NCBI GenBank assembly: GCA_015068125.1
Contig: SVLD01000003.1
Location: 1-64,000 of the forward strand
Source of the DNA: Oscillospiraceae bacterium
Lineage (GTDB): Bacteria; Bacillota; Clostridia; Oscillospirales; Oscillospiraceae
Reading direction: 5' to 3'
Length of the DNA: 64,000 nucleotides
Shown here: positions 51,713 to 60,747 of the stretch, in pieces
How the letters are laid out: each line of letters opens with the position of its first letter
Position numbering within the stretch: position 1 is the first letter of the stretch
The notes under the pieces: generated by a model
Seen by the model: the letters and a program-made list of their open reading frames with translations, nothing else
What the model was told of the DNA's origin: nothing
The model's database searches: none
Translations under genes and position numbers: made by a program

Positions 51713-52696
51713 TTATTCCACAGTCAGAACGACCTTGCCAACATTCTGTCCTTTGTACAGGATATCGTGGGCGGCCTCTGCCTCCTGGATGGGCAGAACC
51801 TTGTAAATGGTGGGCTTGACCTCTCCGGTTGCCACCTTGGGCCATACATCCCGAACAAGACTTGCCAGGATCTGTGCCTTCGTTTCCGGGGTGCGGGAAC
51901 GAAGGGTGCTGCCGATGATGCGAACATTGCGAACATAAATGTTCTTCAGATCAATCTGGGTGAACTGACCGGCCAGAGCGGCGATCATGATCCAACGGGC
52001 GCCGTGGGTGAGGTAATGGATGCACTTGCCCATGATCTCACCACCCAGGCAGTCAATGGCAACATCCACGCTGTGACCGGCGGCCAGCTCTTCCTTCAGA
52101 ACCTCGGCGATGTCTTCTTTGGTGGTGACTACCACTCGGTCAGCCTTCAGGTGGGTAATGGATGCGGCGATCTCGTCGGTCAGAACAGTGGTGATGACCC
52201 GGACGCCAAAGGCCTTGGCCATAGGGATGATGACACTGGCAAGACCCGAAGCACCAGCATTCATCAGCAGGGTGTTGCCGGGCTTGATATTGCCCTCAAT
52301 AAACAGGTTCAGATAGGCGGTGGCGAAGGCCTCGGGGATGGCGGCAGCCTCTACCATGGAGCAGTTTTCGGGGACAGGCATCAGCATGTCATACTTGACA
52401 TTGGCGTACTGCGCGTAACCGCCGCCGCCCAGCAGGGCGCAGACCTTGTCGCCAACTTTCCAGTTGGACTTTTCTGCGGCAACCTTGCCAACTTCCACGA
52501 TGGTGCCGGCAATTTCCAGGCCCATCCAGTCGGGGCAGCCGGGAGGGGGCGGATAATCGCCTTCACGCTGCATCAGGTCAGCCCGGTTCAGGGCTGCGGC
52601 TTCAATCTTGACCAGGCAATCTTCATCGCCAACAATGGGGTTGGGAACCTCATCCCAACGCAGAGAACGGTCGTCGTTTACGAGAATAGCTTTCAT
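51713..52696 (-). CDS. Zinc-less quinone oxidoreductase-like MDR protein
   Basis: A 327-aa medium-chain dehydrogenase/reductase of the quinone oxidoreductase/PIG3 type. It has NRADLMQREGDYPPPPG, the NADPH-binding region NAGASGLASVIIPMAKAFG and the C-terminal block GQNVGKVVLTVE; structural zinc cysteines are absent. It likely reduces quinones or enones with NADPH. Start taken as 52696 (second Met) because the first ATG is too close to AAAGGA. Last gene of a four-gene operon. Confidence 0.9.
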   Translation of the reverse strand: MKAILVNDDRSLRWDEVPNPIVGDEDCLVKIEAAALNRADLMQREGDYPPPPGCPDWMGLEIAGTIVEVGKVAAEKSNWKVGDKVCALLGGGGYAQYANVKYDMLMPVPENCSMVEAAAIPEAFATAYLNLFIEGNIKPGNTLLMNAGASGLASVIIPMAKAFGVRVITTVLTDEIAASITHLKADRVVVTTKEDIAEVLKEELAAGHSVDVAIDCLGGEIMGKCIHYLTHGARWIMIAALAGQFTQIDLKNIYVRNVRIIGSTLRSRTPETKAQILASLVRDVWPKVATGEVKPTIYKVLPIQEAEAAHDILYKGQNVGKVVLTVE

Positions 52697-52701
52697 TATT
52701 T

Positions 52702-53361
52702 TCATATCCTTTCTGAGATGATAATACCAGTTTGAATTTGTGAGTCATGGGAGAGCAGTATCCGATAACCCGGTCTGCAAAAGCGGTCAATAAATCCGCG
52801 GCTGGCTTTCGGATTGTGAGAAGCGCCGGTGAGAATGTTTTGTTCCAGACATATTGGCAGGTAACATTCGTCACCACCGAAGATATACTGTATATCTCCA
52901 ATCTGTACTTTTGCTATGCTGGAGCCGATGGTATGTCCACCGATGCGCTCTACCAGAATCCGCTCAGCTACCACAGCCTCATTCTCAAAGATATTGCGGT
53001 TTGCGTTTTCGGGGATATATGCCAAACCTTTCCGATATTCGTCGGCTTGTATGTGAATTTGCGCGTGAGGGAAATGCCGTAACCCCTCAATGTGATCATG
53101 GTGGGCATGGGTAATGATCACATCGGTAATTTCCGCAGGATCAATTCCGTAAGCCGTCAGCGCCACTGCCGGAGAAACAAAGTCTTTCATTTCAAAGCCA
53201 GGTAAGCTGTCGCAGCCGGCGTCGATCAGGATTCGCCGCTGCTGCGTTTCGATTACATACAGCAGAAATGAGATTGGCAGGTGCTTGTCTGCATTTCCGC
53301 CGAACAGCACCATGCTTTCCGGCAGGGCAGACCGGGCGTATTGAATGGCATGTATTCTCAT
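52702..53361 (-). CDS. Metallo-beta-lactamase fold hydrolase (lactonase-like)
   Basis: The 219-aa protein has the zinc motif THAHHDHIEG, further ligands in GHTIGSS and FGGDECY, and HDSQ at the end, matching the N-acyl-homoserine-lactonase-like group of the fold. Actual substrate is unknown; a sugar-derived lactone would fit the two dehydrogenases beside it. Start 53361 overlaps the stop of the Gfo/Idh/MocA gene (ATGA); the track start is six codons early. Confidence 0.87.
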   Translation of the reverse strand: MRIHAIQYARSALPESMVLFGGNADKHLPISFLLYVIETQQRRILIDAGCDSLPGFEMKDFVSPAVALTAYGIDPAEITDVIITHAHHDHIEGLRHFPHAQIHIQADEYRKGLAYIPENANRNIFENEAVVAERILVERIGGHTIGSSIAKVQIGDIQYIFGGDECYLPICLEQNILTGASHNPKASRGFIDRFCRPGYRILLSHDSQIQTGIIISERI

Positions 53362-54374
53362 GCCGTGACACCACAGCACCGAAGCAAGGTTTTATAAACT
53401 GCCAGTTCGTAATCGTATGTATAGGGGTTCTCGATTTCGCCACATGCCATTTTTGCAAAAGCGGTCATCATGGCGTTGTAGCGATCGTAAGCTTCGCTGC
53501 GCTGCGTTTCACCCTTGCTGAACCAGCCGGTGTCCTTATAATCGGTCACATCGGTGTAAAGATTCAGCCGGTCTTCTTCGCTCCAAACCATTTCCAAAGG
53601 CATCAGCCGGACACTGCCCGTGCTGCCGTTGACTACCAACTGCCGCCGGGAGAAGCCACCCATTTCGGCGGCACTGGACTTGACGAAGGATACGCCGTTT
53701 TTATATTCCAGGACAGCAAAACCGCAGTCTTCGGAAGTGGTGCCGTCGTTGCCGGTGGACTTGTTGAACGCGGTGACCTTCTCCGGGATGCCCTGAATTT
53801 GCAGAATCAGATCCACCAGGTGACTGCCCAGGAAAAACATCATGCCGCCGGGAAATCGATCCAGCCACTGCCGCTTGGCAGTGCCGTGGCAGCAGCTCAT
53901 ATGTGCTTCCACACTATTGATCTCACCCAGTTCACCCGTTTTGATCTGCTCCAGCAACCGTCTGATGCAAGGGTTGTAGCGGTACATATATCCCAGATGC
54001 AGGGTCACTCGATTTTCCTTTGCGGTGCGGATCAGTTCTTCAAATTCGGAAAGCACCAGCCCACCGGGCTTGTCCATGTGGATGTGCTTGCCATGCCGGG
54101 CGGCCATGAGGGCGTATTTGCTCAAATTCACTTCTTCGGTCTCTATGGCCACGGCGGAGATGGTGGGATCTTCCATGATCTCCTCCACTGTCATCTCCCG
54201 GTGACCAGCAAAGGCCTTTTGGATGTACTTTTCAAAAGCGGGATTTTCTTTTTCACAGTCCGGCAGAGCGTAGCCGACGACTTCAAAATAATCGGTCAGT
54301 CCGCACAGGGCAGGGAAGATCTCCTTGCCGTGATCGTGGCCAATGCCGATTTGGGCAATTCTGATTTTTTGCAT
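53358..54374 (-). CDS. Gfo/Idh/MocA family oxidoreductase
   Basis: A 338-aa NAD(P)-dependent dehydrogenase of sugar or inositol type. The N-terminal Rossmann fold has IAQIGIGHDHGKE; the conserved dinucleotide/catalytic block is HIHMDKPGGL with the EKP-type Lys, and GGMMFFLGSHLVDLI holds the substrate-side His. Start 54374 (track: 54422) follows GGGGGGA. It lies one base after the MDR gene. Substrate cannot be assigned. Confidence 0.9.
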   Translation of the reverse strand: MQKIRIAQIGIGHDHGKEIFPALCGLTDYFEVVGYALPDCEKENPAFEKYIQKAFAGHREMTVEEIMEDPTISAVAIETEEVNLSKYALMAARHGKHIHMDKPGGLVLSEFEELIRTAKENRVTLHLGYMYRYNPCIRRLLEQIKTGELGEINSVEAHMSCCHGTAKRQWLDRFPGGMMFFLGSHLVDLILQIQGIPEKVTAFNKSTGNDGTTSEDCGFAVLEYKNGVSFVKSSAAEMGGFSRRQLVVNGSTGSVRLMPLEMVWSEEDRLNLYTDVTDYKDTGWFSKGETQRSEAYDRYNAMMTAFAKMACGEIENPYTYDYELAVYKTLLRCCGVTA

Positions 54375-54375
54375 G

Positions 54376-55392
54376 TTATTCCCCCCAGTGATGCTGCACA
54401 ACGGGGAAGAATCGTTCCGCACCCAATCGCCGATAGGTCTCTGGCGCTTCCTCAGCCGGATGGATTTCCGCTACCATGGAGGCAAATTCCACTCTGCCTG
54501 TGGCACAAAGCTGCCGCAGTGCCTTGGTGTCATCCTGCCGTGTCCACATACCGGGATAGCTCTCGATTTTGGGTCGGGCATTGGTGTGGGCGCCTACCAG
54601 GGTGATGCCGGGGCCGTGGACCTTACGGTAGTAGTCGATGGTAAAATCGGAGTTCCGGGTACAGCCCAGCAGAGCCACTCTACCGAACTTCGCCATGCAG
54701 TCGAGAATCCCGTCCAGGCCCTTGCCGATGCCGGTGACTTCGATGCCCACCGCTGCGCCACCGCCGGTGAGAGCCTTGGCAGTTTCCGCAAAACTCGGAT
54801 CAAAGGGATCCAGTGCATAGTCTGCGCCGTTTTCCAGCGCCCACTGCCGTTTGTCTGCCACAGGGTCCACCGCAATAATGGGGGTAGCACCTGCGGCCCG
54901 GAGAAGCTTGACGGCCATCATGCCCAGAACGCCCAGTCCCATGACGATGGCAGACTCACCAATCTCCAGCTTGCACTTACGGATGGCCGCCAGCGGGAAG
55001 GTGGCGATATGCCACAGAGCGGCTTCGCTGAAGCTGATATGCTCGGGGAGCTTAAAAACATTCTTTTCCGGAGGGCATACATAGTGCTGATGCCGCTGAT
55101 CGATGACCGCAACACGGTCACCGGGAACGACAGAGGTAACACCCTCACCGACTTCAACCACTACGCCCGCGCTGCTGTAACCCGGCCACCGGGGGAATTC
55201 CGCAGCCGCACCGACGGAGTCCCGGCTGGGGCTGATGTTAGCATCGCCGGTGAGCAGAGCCCGTTCTGTGCCGCTGCTGATACTGGAGATCACTGTCCGC
55301 ACCAGTACACGACCTGGCTGCAGACGGGGCATTTCGCAGCTTGCCAACTCCGCTGTGTTGGGCGCGGTGAATACGATCACTTTGTTGTCCAT
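54376..55392 (-). CDS. MDR-family zinc-binding dehydrogenase-like protein
   Basis: A 338-aa medium-chain dehydrogenase of the sorbitol/threonine dehydrogenase type, with SSGTERALLTG near the start, PGYSSAGVVVEVGEGV and the nucleotide site VMGLGVLGMMAVKLL. The usual catalytic-zinc Cys-His and the four-Cys lobe are not evident, a pattern shared with dehydrogenases that accompany Gfo/Idh/MocA proteins. AAGGAGG precedes the ATG. First gene of an operon divergent from an AraC regulator. Confidence 0.88.
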   Translation of the reverse strand: MDNKVIVFTAPNTAELASCEMPRLQPGRVLVRTVISSISSGTERALLTGDANISPSRDSVGAAAEFPRWPGYSSAGVVVEVGEGVTSVVPGDRVAVIDQRHQHYVCPPEKNVFKLPEHISFSEAALWHIATFPLAAIRKCKLEIGESAIVMGLGVLGMMAVKLLRAAGATPIIAVDPVADKRQWALENGADYALDPFDPSFAETAKALTGGGAAVGIEVTGIGKGLDGILDCMAKFGRVALLGCTRNSDFTIDYYRKVHGPGITLVGAHTNARPKIESYPGMWTRQDDTKALRQLCATGRVEFASMVAEIHPAEEAPETYRRLGAERFFPVVQHHWGE

Positions 55393-55426
55393 GTTACATA
55401 CCTCCTTTTTATTGTTATTATAAAGT

Positions 55427-55461
55427 CTTGTAAAATGGAATGAAATATGCTATTCTACAAG
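55427..55461. promoter_or_regulatory. Inverted repeat, probable AraC operator
   Basis: CTTGTA at 55427 and TACAAG at 55456 form inverted half-sites, with inner GAAT/ATTC, between the divergent MDR and AraC-type genes. The minus-strand -10 (TATAAT, 55417-55422) has only TTTCAT at -35, the weak -35 expected of an activator-dependent promoter. Confidence 0.5.
55428..55456 (+). promoter_or_regulatory. Promoter of the AraC-type gene
   Basis: TTGTAA, 17 bases, TATTCT, lying almost wholly inside the inverted repeat, so binding there could repress the regulator's own gene. Confidence 0.5.
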
Positions 55462-55501
55462 CGACAAGGTAAAATACTCCATAAATATAAGGAGTTGCGC
55501 T

Positions 55502-56251
55502 ATGAAACAGCCAAAATCCTCGAACTACTTTTGGTTTCGCCAGATCAGCAGTCACCGCTACCGCTATACCGATGTCCGCCATGGTGCGGCCATGCACTTT
55601 CTTGTGTACCTGCGAAAGGGCCGCGCCCGGTTTGTTGGACGGGACAGGACGGTGACCATTGAGCAGGGACAGTTTATGTACATCCCTGAGGGCGAAGCCT
55701 ACCAGTCCTATTGGCAGGCAGAGGAGGAGATCCTCTTTGATTCCCTGGGCTTTCATTGGTTCCCGGAGGGAGACTCCGCTGAATATACCATGCAGATTAT
55801 CCCGGCTGACGATTCCATGATCGCCCTGGCGGATGCCATTTCCCAAAACCGTCAGGTCTGCAGTGAAAACTTGGGATACTTTTTCGCACTGCTGAGTGCA
55901 GTCGTTCCGAAAATGGCCACCAGCGGCGCTGAGGGGGATGTGCTCCAAAAAGCCCAGCTTTATCTCTATCTGCACCCGGAAGCCTCTATAGCGGAAGTGG
56001 CGGCAAATTGCGCCATCAGTCAGTCCGGGCTGTATAATGCTTTTGCCCGGAGTGGCTGGGGAACGCCCAATGACCTGCGTCAGCGAATCCGGGCGGAAAT
56101 GGCGGTGGAGCTCCTGCAAACCACGGACCTGAGTGTGGAGGAGATCAGCACCCGGCTGAGCTTCAGCTCCGCATCTTACTTTCGCAAAATTCTGAAGAAA
56201 CACACGGGGAAAACCCCCAGTCAGCTTCGCAAAGAAGCGGCTTTGGTGTAA
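55502..56251 (+). CDS. AraC-family regulator with cupin sensor
   Basis: The 249-aa protein has an N-terminal cupin-like barrel (MHFLVYLRKGRARFVGR, EQGQFMYIPEGEAYQS) and a C-terminal double helix-turn-helix: SIAEVAANCAISQSGLYNAF and LSVEEISTRLSFSSASYFRKILKKHTGKTPSQLR. It should activate the divergent dehydrogenase operon in response to a small ligand, perhaps a sugar acid or polyol (inference). AAGGAG precedes the ATG. Confidence 0.93.
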   Translation: MKQPKSSNYFWFRQISSHRYRYTDVRHGAAMHFLVYLRKGRARFVGRDRTVTIEQGQFMYIPEGEAYQSYWQAEEEILFDSLGFHWFPEGDSAEYTMQIIPADDSMIALADAISQNRQVCSENLGYFFALLSAVVPKMATSGAEGDVLQKAQLYLYLHPEASIAEVAANCAISQSGLYNAFARSGWGTPNDLRQRIRAEMAVELLQTTDLSVEEISTRLSFSSASYFRKILKKHTGKTPSQLRKEAALV

Positions 56252-56272
56252 TATCTAGGGAAGATAAAGATT

Positions 56273-56767
56273 ATGCTGTATATCGCAAACAACCTCCGGG
56301 AGCTTAGCTTTCGTCAGCTCATGGAGGTTTACGCCGAAGGCAATATGGAAAACGCAAAAGAGTTGTGGCCGGAGCTGCCCTTAGGACAGGGAATCATCCG
56401 TGCGGAGCAGGACTTCTACCAGTATCTGAAGGAATGCTTCTTTCCAACCCAGGGTGCTTTTTATGCCTTGTGGGTGGAAAATGGGAAATATGTCAGCGCT
56501 TTGCGGCTGGAGCCCTACCGGGATGGGCTGCTTCTGGCAGCCTTGGAAACCGCCCCGGAGCATCGCCGTCAGGGTTATGCCAAAGAATTGATCCAAACTG
56601 TCCTTACAGAACTGCCCAGGAATAAAATTTACTCCCATGTATCCAAAAAGAATATCGCCTCCCTGAAAACCCATGGGGCTTGCGGCTTCCAAAGGATCCT
56701 GGAACACGCGGTCTATGCTGACGGTTCAGTGTTGACAACATCTTGCACCCTCTGCCGGGAAACATAA
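56273..56767 (+). CDS. GNAT-family acetyltransferase
   Basis: The 164-aa protein has the acetyl-CoA motif LETAPEHRRQGYAKELI and the later KKNIASLKTHGACGFQRILE. Acceptor unknown. It starts 21 bases after the AraC-type gene with a poor ribosome binding site (GGGAAG) and is probably co-transcribed. Confidence 0.87.
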   Translation: MLYIANNLRELSFRQLMEVYAEGNMENAKELWPELPLGQGIIRAEQDFYQYLKECFFPTQGAFYALWVENGKYVSALRLEPYRDGLLLAALETAPEHRRQGYAKELIQTVLTELPRNKIYSHVSKKNIASLKTHGACGFQRILEHAVYADGSVLTTSCTLCRET

Positions 56768-56796
56768 AAATGGCGTGCTGAAGCACGCCATTTTTT
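56766..56796. terminator. Bidirectional terminator
   Basis: AAAAATGGCGTGCT, loop GA, AGCACGCCATTTTTT between convergent genes; it overlaps both stop codons. Confidence 0.92.
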
Positions 56797-57085
56797 AAGC
56801 AGGACCGGGGAAATTGCAGATCAGCGAAACAATGGTGCAAACCATGATCGCGGCGAAACCGGTGGTGAGCCACAGGCTCCGCTCCCGGAGCCATTCCCTG
56901 GACAAAACCAACCGAATCAGGCATAAAACCGGCACGCCGATGGCTACAATAGCGGTAATGACCTTCAGCCAGAGGATACCGATACCGGCGAATATCAAAA
57001 ACAGGATAAAATCTACCGTGGTGGCGATGATGATCGCTGACATCAACCGGTCAAAATCCTTGTAATTTCCAAATCTGTCTGACAT
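56795..57085 (-). CDS. Three-helix membrane protein of unknown function
   Basis: The 96-aa product has a hydrophilic start MSDRFGNYKDFDRL and three hydrophobic segments (SAIIIATTVDFILFLIFAG, VITAIVAIGVPVLCLIRLVL, LTTGFAAIMVCTIVSLIC), separated by basic residues. No family recognised. AGAGGTGG precedes the ATG. The space upstream (57086-57179) shows no gene. Confidence 0.75.
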   Translation of the reverse strand: MSDRFGNYKDFDRLMSAIIIATTVDFILFLIFAGIGILWLKVITAIVAIGVPVLCLIRLVLSREWLRERSLWLTTGFAAIMVCTIVSLICNFPGPA

Positions 57086-57179
57086 AATTCCACCTCTTTC
57101 GCATTGTTTCTTCCTTTATAGCACAACTTGCCAAAGAAAGCAACCGTTTCCGAAAAAATGTCAATTTTGCGGGAAAGAC

Positions 57180-57208
57180 TTGCGCATGACAGAAAATGAT
57201 GCTATAAT
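57180..57208 (+). promoter_or_regulatory. Promoter of the scpAB operon
   Basis: TTGCGC, 17 bases, TATAAT, 41 bases before scpA. Confidence 0.7.
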
Positions 57209-57249
57209 ATTACCAATTATCATGGGTAAGTACTGTGCAAGGAGCCGTT

Positions 57250-58047
57250 ATGGGAGAACCGCAATATCGCCTGGAGGGTGTTGTCCGCACCCGGTCAGAG
57301 CAGATGGAGGACTTTGAAGGCCCTCTGGATGTTATCTTTCTGCTGCTGAGTAAAAATAAAATAGAGATCCAGGATGTGTCTATCACCGCGATTTTGGAGC
57401 AGTATTTGGCCTACCTGGAGGAAATGAAACGCCTGGATATGGAGATCGCCAGTGAGTTTATCACCATGGCCTCCCACCTGATGCTTATCAAGACCAAGAT
57501 GCTTCTCTCTGCTGCCGAAGCGGCGGAGGCGCAGAGCGAATTGGATCTGCTGCGACAGTCCCTTATTGAGCGCCAGCGCAAGGAAGCCATCGAGCAGATC
57601 CGTATCGCCGTTTCCTGGCTGGAGCCCCGAAACGAGATCGGCCGGTGCCTGTTTACCAAGGAGCCGGAGCCACTGCGCCGGGATCAAACCTACCGCTATC
57701 AGCATGAAACTACCGACCTTCTCCGGGCGCTGGATGAAATCTCTGAGCGCAATCAGCGGCGTCTGCCGCCGCCTACGGTGAATTTCAAGGGCATCGTGGG
57801 CAAAGAGCCCTATCCCGTTACCCGGAAGACAGGCGAATTGTTGCGGCGGCTGATTCTTCGGGGTGTGGAAAAGCTGAAAAGCCTGTTCAAAGGCAATAAG
57901 AGCCGTTCGGAGATCGTAGCCACATTCATTTCCGTGCTGGAAATGTGCAAGACCGGCACCGTTACTCTGGAGGGCGATGTCAACGGCGAGAATCCTGATG
58001 TCCGCCTGCTTGATAAAACCAAGATCGAAACGGAGGAATTGACCTAA
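57250..58047 (+). CDS. scpA: Segregation and condensation protein A
   Basis: The kleisin of the SMC-ScpAB condensin. The 265-aa protein has the N-terminal SMC-head-binding helices (FEGPLDVIFLLLSKNKIEIQDVSI) and the C-terminal winged helix (SRSEIVATFISVLEMCKTGTVTL). Start ATG 57250 after AAGGAG; the GTG of the track lies just upstream. Its stop shares a base with scpB (TAATG). Confidence 0.95.
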   Translation: MGEPQYRLEGVVRTRSEQMEDFEGPLDVIFLLLSKNKIEIQDVSITAILEQYLAYLEEMKRLDMEIASEFITMASHLMLIKTKMLLSAAEAAEAQSELDLLRQSLIERQRKEAIEQIRIAVSWLEPRNEIGRCLFTKEPEPLRRDQTYRYQHETTDLLRALDEISERNQRRLPPPTVNFKGIVGKEPYPVTRKTGELLRRLILRGVEKLKSLFKGNKSRSEIVATFISVLEMCKTGTVTLEGDVNGENPDVRLLDKTKIETEELT

Positions 58048-58610
58048 TGGAACAAACGGAATTGCAAAGAGCCATCGAGGCCATCCTGTTTGCCGCCGGT
58101 GAACGGATCGAAGCATCCCGCCTGGCCGCCGTTTTGGAAATCGATGAAGATGAAATTGTTGCCGCCGTGGATGCCATGGCAGACGAGTGGGCCTTCCAGC
58201 GCCGGGGCATCCGGATCCTGAAACTGGAAAAGGGCTACCAGATGGTATCCTCCGGTGAAATGGCTGAGTATGTCACTAAGGCTCTGGAAACCAGAAAGCC
58301 TCCGAAGCTGTCTGCTTCCCAGTTGGAAACCCTGACCATCATTGCCTACTACCAGCCGGCCACCAAGGCCATGGTAGAGCAGATCCGCGGGGTGGACAGT
58401 TCTTACTCCGTAGGCGCGCTGCTGAATAAGAAGCTCATCGAGGAAGCCGGTCGGCTGAATGTCCCCGGCAGACCCATTCAGTACCGCACTACCCCGGATT
58501 TCCTCCGTACCTTCGGCATCTCCTCTCTGGAAGATCTGCCGGAAATTGAAAAGGTCAGCTTTGGCGAACCCATCCCGGAAGAAGAGCCGGCTCCGGCGGA
58601 GGAAGCTTAA
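58047..58610 (+). CDS. scpB: Segregation and condensation protein B
   Basis: The 187-aa protein has two winged-helix domains: LQRAIEAILFAAGERIEASRLAAVL and LSASQLETLTIIAYYQPATKAMVEQIRGVDS. Dimeric partner of ScpA. A short acidic tail (EEEPAPAEEA) ends the protein. Its stop overlaps the next ATG (TAATG). Confidence 0.95.
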   Translation: MEQTELQRAIEAILFAAGERIEASRLAAVLEIDEDEIVAAVDAMADEWAFQRRGIRILKLEKGYQMVSSGEMAEYVTKALETRKPPKLSASQLETLTIIAYYQPATKAMVEQIRGVDSSYSVGALLNKKLIEEAGRLNVPGRPIQYRTTPDFLRTFGISSLEDLPEIEKVSFGEPIPEEEPAPAEEA

Positions 58611-59230
58611 TGGGCTGGCTGATCGCCCTGGCGGTCATCGTTCTGCTTGCGGTACTGCCTTTGGGCGTCCTTGTCCGGTATGACGAGGCAGGCACGCTGG
58701 TAAGCATCATAGGTGGCCCGGTGCGAATCCAACTGCTGCCCTCAACCAAGAAAGCAAAAAAAGAGAAAAAAGAGAAGAAACCGAAGGCCGCAAAGCAGCC
58801 GCAACCGGCAGCTGCGCCTAAGCCTGCAGCCGAGCAAAAGAAAAGCGGCGGCAATCTGGCGGATTTTCTTCCCTTTGTCTACCTGGTTTTCGATTTGCTC
58901 AGCGATTTCCGCAGAAAACTCCGGGTAAACCGGCTGGAAGTCAAACTGACCCTGGCAGGGGATGACCCCTGCGACCTGGCAGTTAATTACGGTCGGGCCT
59001 GGGCGGCGTTGGGAAATCTGGAACCCCATTTGGACAGAATATTTGTAATCAAAAAGAAAGATTTGCAGGTACAGTGCGATTTTGAGGCAGATGCCACCAA
59101 GGTGTATGCCCGGCTGGAGCTGACCATCACTCTGGGAAGACTCCTGCGTATTTTGACCTGCTATGGAATCCGGGGACTCCGGGAATATCTGAAATTTAGA
59201 AATCTAAGAAAAGGCGGTGCCATGAAATGA
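58610..59230 (+). CDS. DUF2953 membrane protein
   Basis: The 206-aa protein has an N-terminal membrane helix (LIALAVIVLLAVLPLGVLV), a Lys/Ala/Pro-rich linker of about 45 residues and a C-terminal region (YGRAWAALGNLEPHL, LELTITLGRLLRIL) typical of DUF2953 (YtfI). In spore formers it lies beside ytfJ, and a role in sporulation or the envelope is suspected. Overlaps ytfJ by four bases. Confidence 0.85.
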   Translation: MGWLIALAVIVLLAVLPLGVLVRYDEAGTLVSIIGGPVRIQLLPSTKKAKKEKKEKKPKAAKQPQPAAAPKPAAEQKKSGGNLADFLPFVYLVFDLLSDFRRKLRVNRLEVKLTLAGDDPCDLAVNYGRAWAALGNLEPHLDRIFVIKKKDLQVQCDFEADATKVYARLELTITLGRLLRILTCYGIRGLREYLKFRNLRKGGAMK

Positions 59231-59616
59231 GTAAGAATCTTCCCAATATGCTGGAAAGTACCATTGCTAAAATCCGTGAGATGGTGGATGTCAATTCCGT
59301 CATCGGTGAGCCCATCACAGCCGACGGTGTTACCATCATCCCTATTTCCAAAGTCAGTGTAGGCTTTGGCGGCGGCGGTTCTGATTTTGTTTCCAGAAAT
59401 GTAAACAAGCAGGAAAATCCCTTTGGCGGCGGCGTTGGCGGCGGCGTCAAGGTCACACCTGTGGCATTTCTGATTGTTAAGGACGGCTCTGTGCGGATGC
59501 TGCCTGTGGCAGCCCCTGCCAATACCACAGCAGATCGTATTGTAGAGCAGGTGCCGGATCTTTTGGATAAAGTTACCGCTTTTATCGATTCCAGATCCAA
59601 GAAAGACGGAGAATAA
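59227..59616 (+). CDS. ytfJ: GerW/YtfJ-family spore protein
   Basis: The 129-aa protein matches YtfJ/GerW: MVDVNSVIGEPITADGVTIIPISKVSVGFGGGGSDF with Gly-rich loops, then VTPVAFLIVKDGSVRML. In Bacillus it is needed for normal germination. Its presence with spoVAC supports a spore-forming host. Confidence 0.92.
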   Translation: MSKNLPNMLESTIAKIREMVDVNSVIGEPITADGVTIIPISKVSVGFGGGGSDFVSRNVNKQENPFGGGVGGGVKVTPVAFLIVKDGSVRMLPVAAPANTTADRIVEQVPDLLDKVTAFIDSRSKKDGE

Positions 59617-59646
59617 TATCCTCTCCCCGGGAAAAGCTATTGCCGG

Positions 59647-60747
59647 GTGAAGAATGTGAAAAGAATGATTTTGCGGACGGCGGCAGCATTCCTGGTCGCC
59701 GTCCTGCTTTTACCGTGCCATGCCAGGGGCGTTTCCGCACAGAAAGCCATTGTTACAGATGCTCAAACCGGCAGAGTCTATTTTGAAAAGGATGCCGACA
59801 GCCGCAGTTTGATTGCCAGTACCACCAAAATTATGACGGCGCTGGTAGTTTGCCAGCAGTGTAATGTGCTGGACAGGGTCAAGATCCCCAAGGAAGCGGT
59901 GGGCATCGAGGGCTCGTCGATCTACCTTCGGGAGGGGGAGATCCTGACGGTGCAGGAGCTTCTCTATGGCCTGATGCTCCACAGCGGTAACGACGCGGCG
60001 GTGGCTCTGGCCATCTACTGTGGCGGCACAGTGGAGGGCTTTGTGGAATTGATGAACGATAAAGCCCGTCAGCTTGGTCTTACCGGGACGCATTTTGATA
60101 ATCCCCACGGCCTGGACAGCCCGGAGCATTATTCCACAGCCCGGGATCTGGCGGTTTTGGCGGCCCACGCCATGCAAAATCCGATTTTTGCCCAGACGGT
60201 GGCTACCAAAAATATCCGCATCGGTCAGCGCAGTCTGCAGAATCACAATAAGCTGCTGTGGCGGCTGGAGGGGGCAGACGGCGTAAAAACCGGCTTCACC
60301 AAAGCCGCCGGCCGGATTTTGGTGTCCAGCGCGGCCAGAAATGGCCGCCGGGTGATCTGCGTGACTATCAACGACGGCAACGACTGGGTGGATCACGCAA
60401 CCCTGCTGGAAAATGCCCTTTCCCGCTATACTTTGCAAGAAATCGTGTTTGAGGGTAGCTGCCTGGGAACGGCGGAAATCATCGGCGGCCAGGCGGAGCG
60501 CGTCCAGCTTTTGGCGGCAGAGGATTTTTCCTATCCCCTGGCGCAGGATGAAGATCCCTATATTTTGCTGGGCGCTCCGGGCTTTTGCTATGCGCCGGTG
60601 GCTCAGGGACAAAGCGCCGGCTATGCCTATGTTTATATCGGCGACGCATGTATCGGCAAAGTGGCCATGATCTACGGCCAGACCGTGGAGCAGGAAAAGA
60701 CAGAAAAGAAGCATTTTTGGGAAAAATGGTTTGGAGGCGGAACATGA
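59647..60747 (+). CDS. D-alanyl-D-alanine carboxypeptidase (DacF type)
   Basis: A 366-aa low-molecular-weight penicillin-binding protein with a signal peptide (ILRTAAAFLVAVLLLPCHARGVSA) and the three active-site motifs STTK (about 59-62), SGN in LHSGNDAA and KTG in GVKTGFTKAAGR. It trims peptidoglycan side chains, possibly in the spore cortex given ytfJ beside it. The start is uncertain: GTG 59647 lacks a clear ribosome binding site and ATG 59665 is an alternative. No membrane-anchoring C-terminal helix is evident; the tail ends HFWEKWFGGGT, which may serve as an amphipathic anchor. Confidence 0.93.
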   Translation: MKNVKRMILRTAAAFLVAVLLLPCHARGVSAQKAIVTDAQTGRVYFEKDADSRSLIASTTKIMTALVVCQQCNVLDRVKIPKEAVGIEGSSIYLREGEILTVQELLYGLMLHSGNDAAVALAIYCGGTVEGFVELMNDKARQLGLTGTHFDNPHGLDSPEHYSTARDLAVLAAHAMQNPIFAQTVATKNIRIGQRSLQNHNKLLWRLEGADGVKTGFTKAAGRILVSSAARNGRRVICVTINDGNDWVDHATLLENALSRYTLQEIVFEGSCLGTAEIIGGQAERVQLLAAEDFSYPLAQDEDPYILLGAPGFCYAPVAQGQSAGYAYVYIGDACIGKVAMIYGQTVEQEKTEKKHFWEKWFGGGT

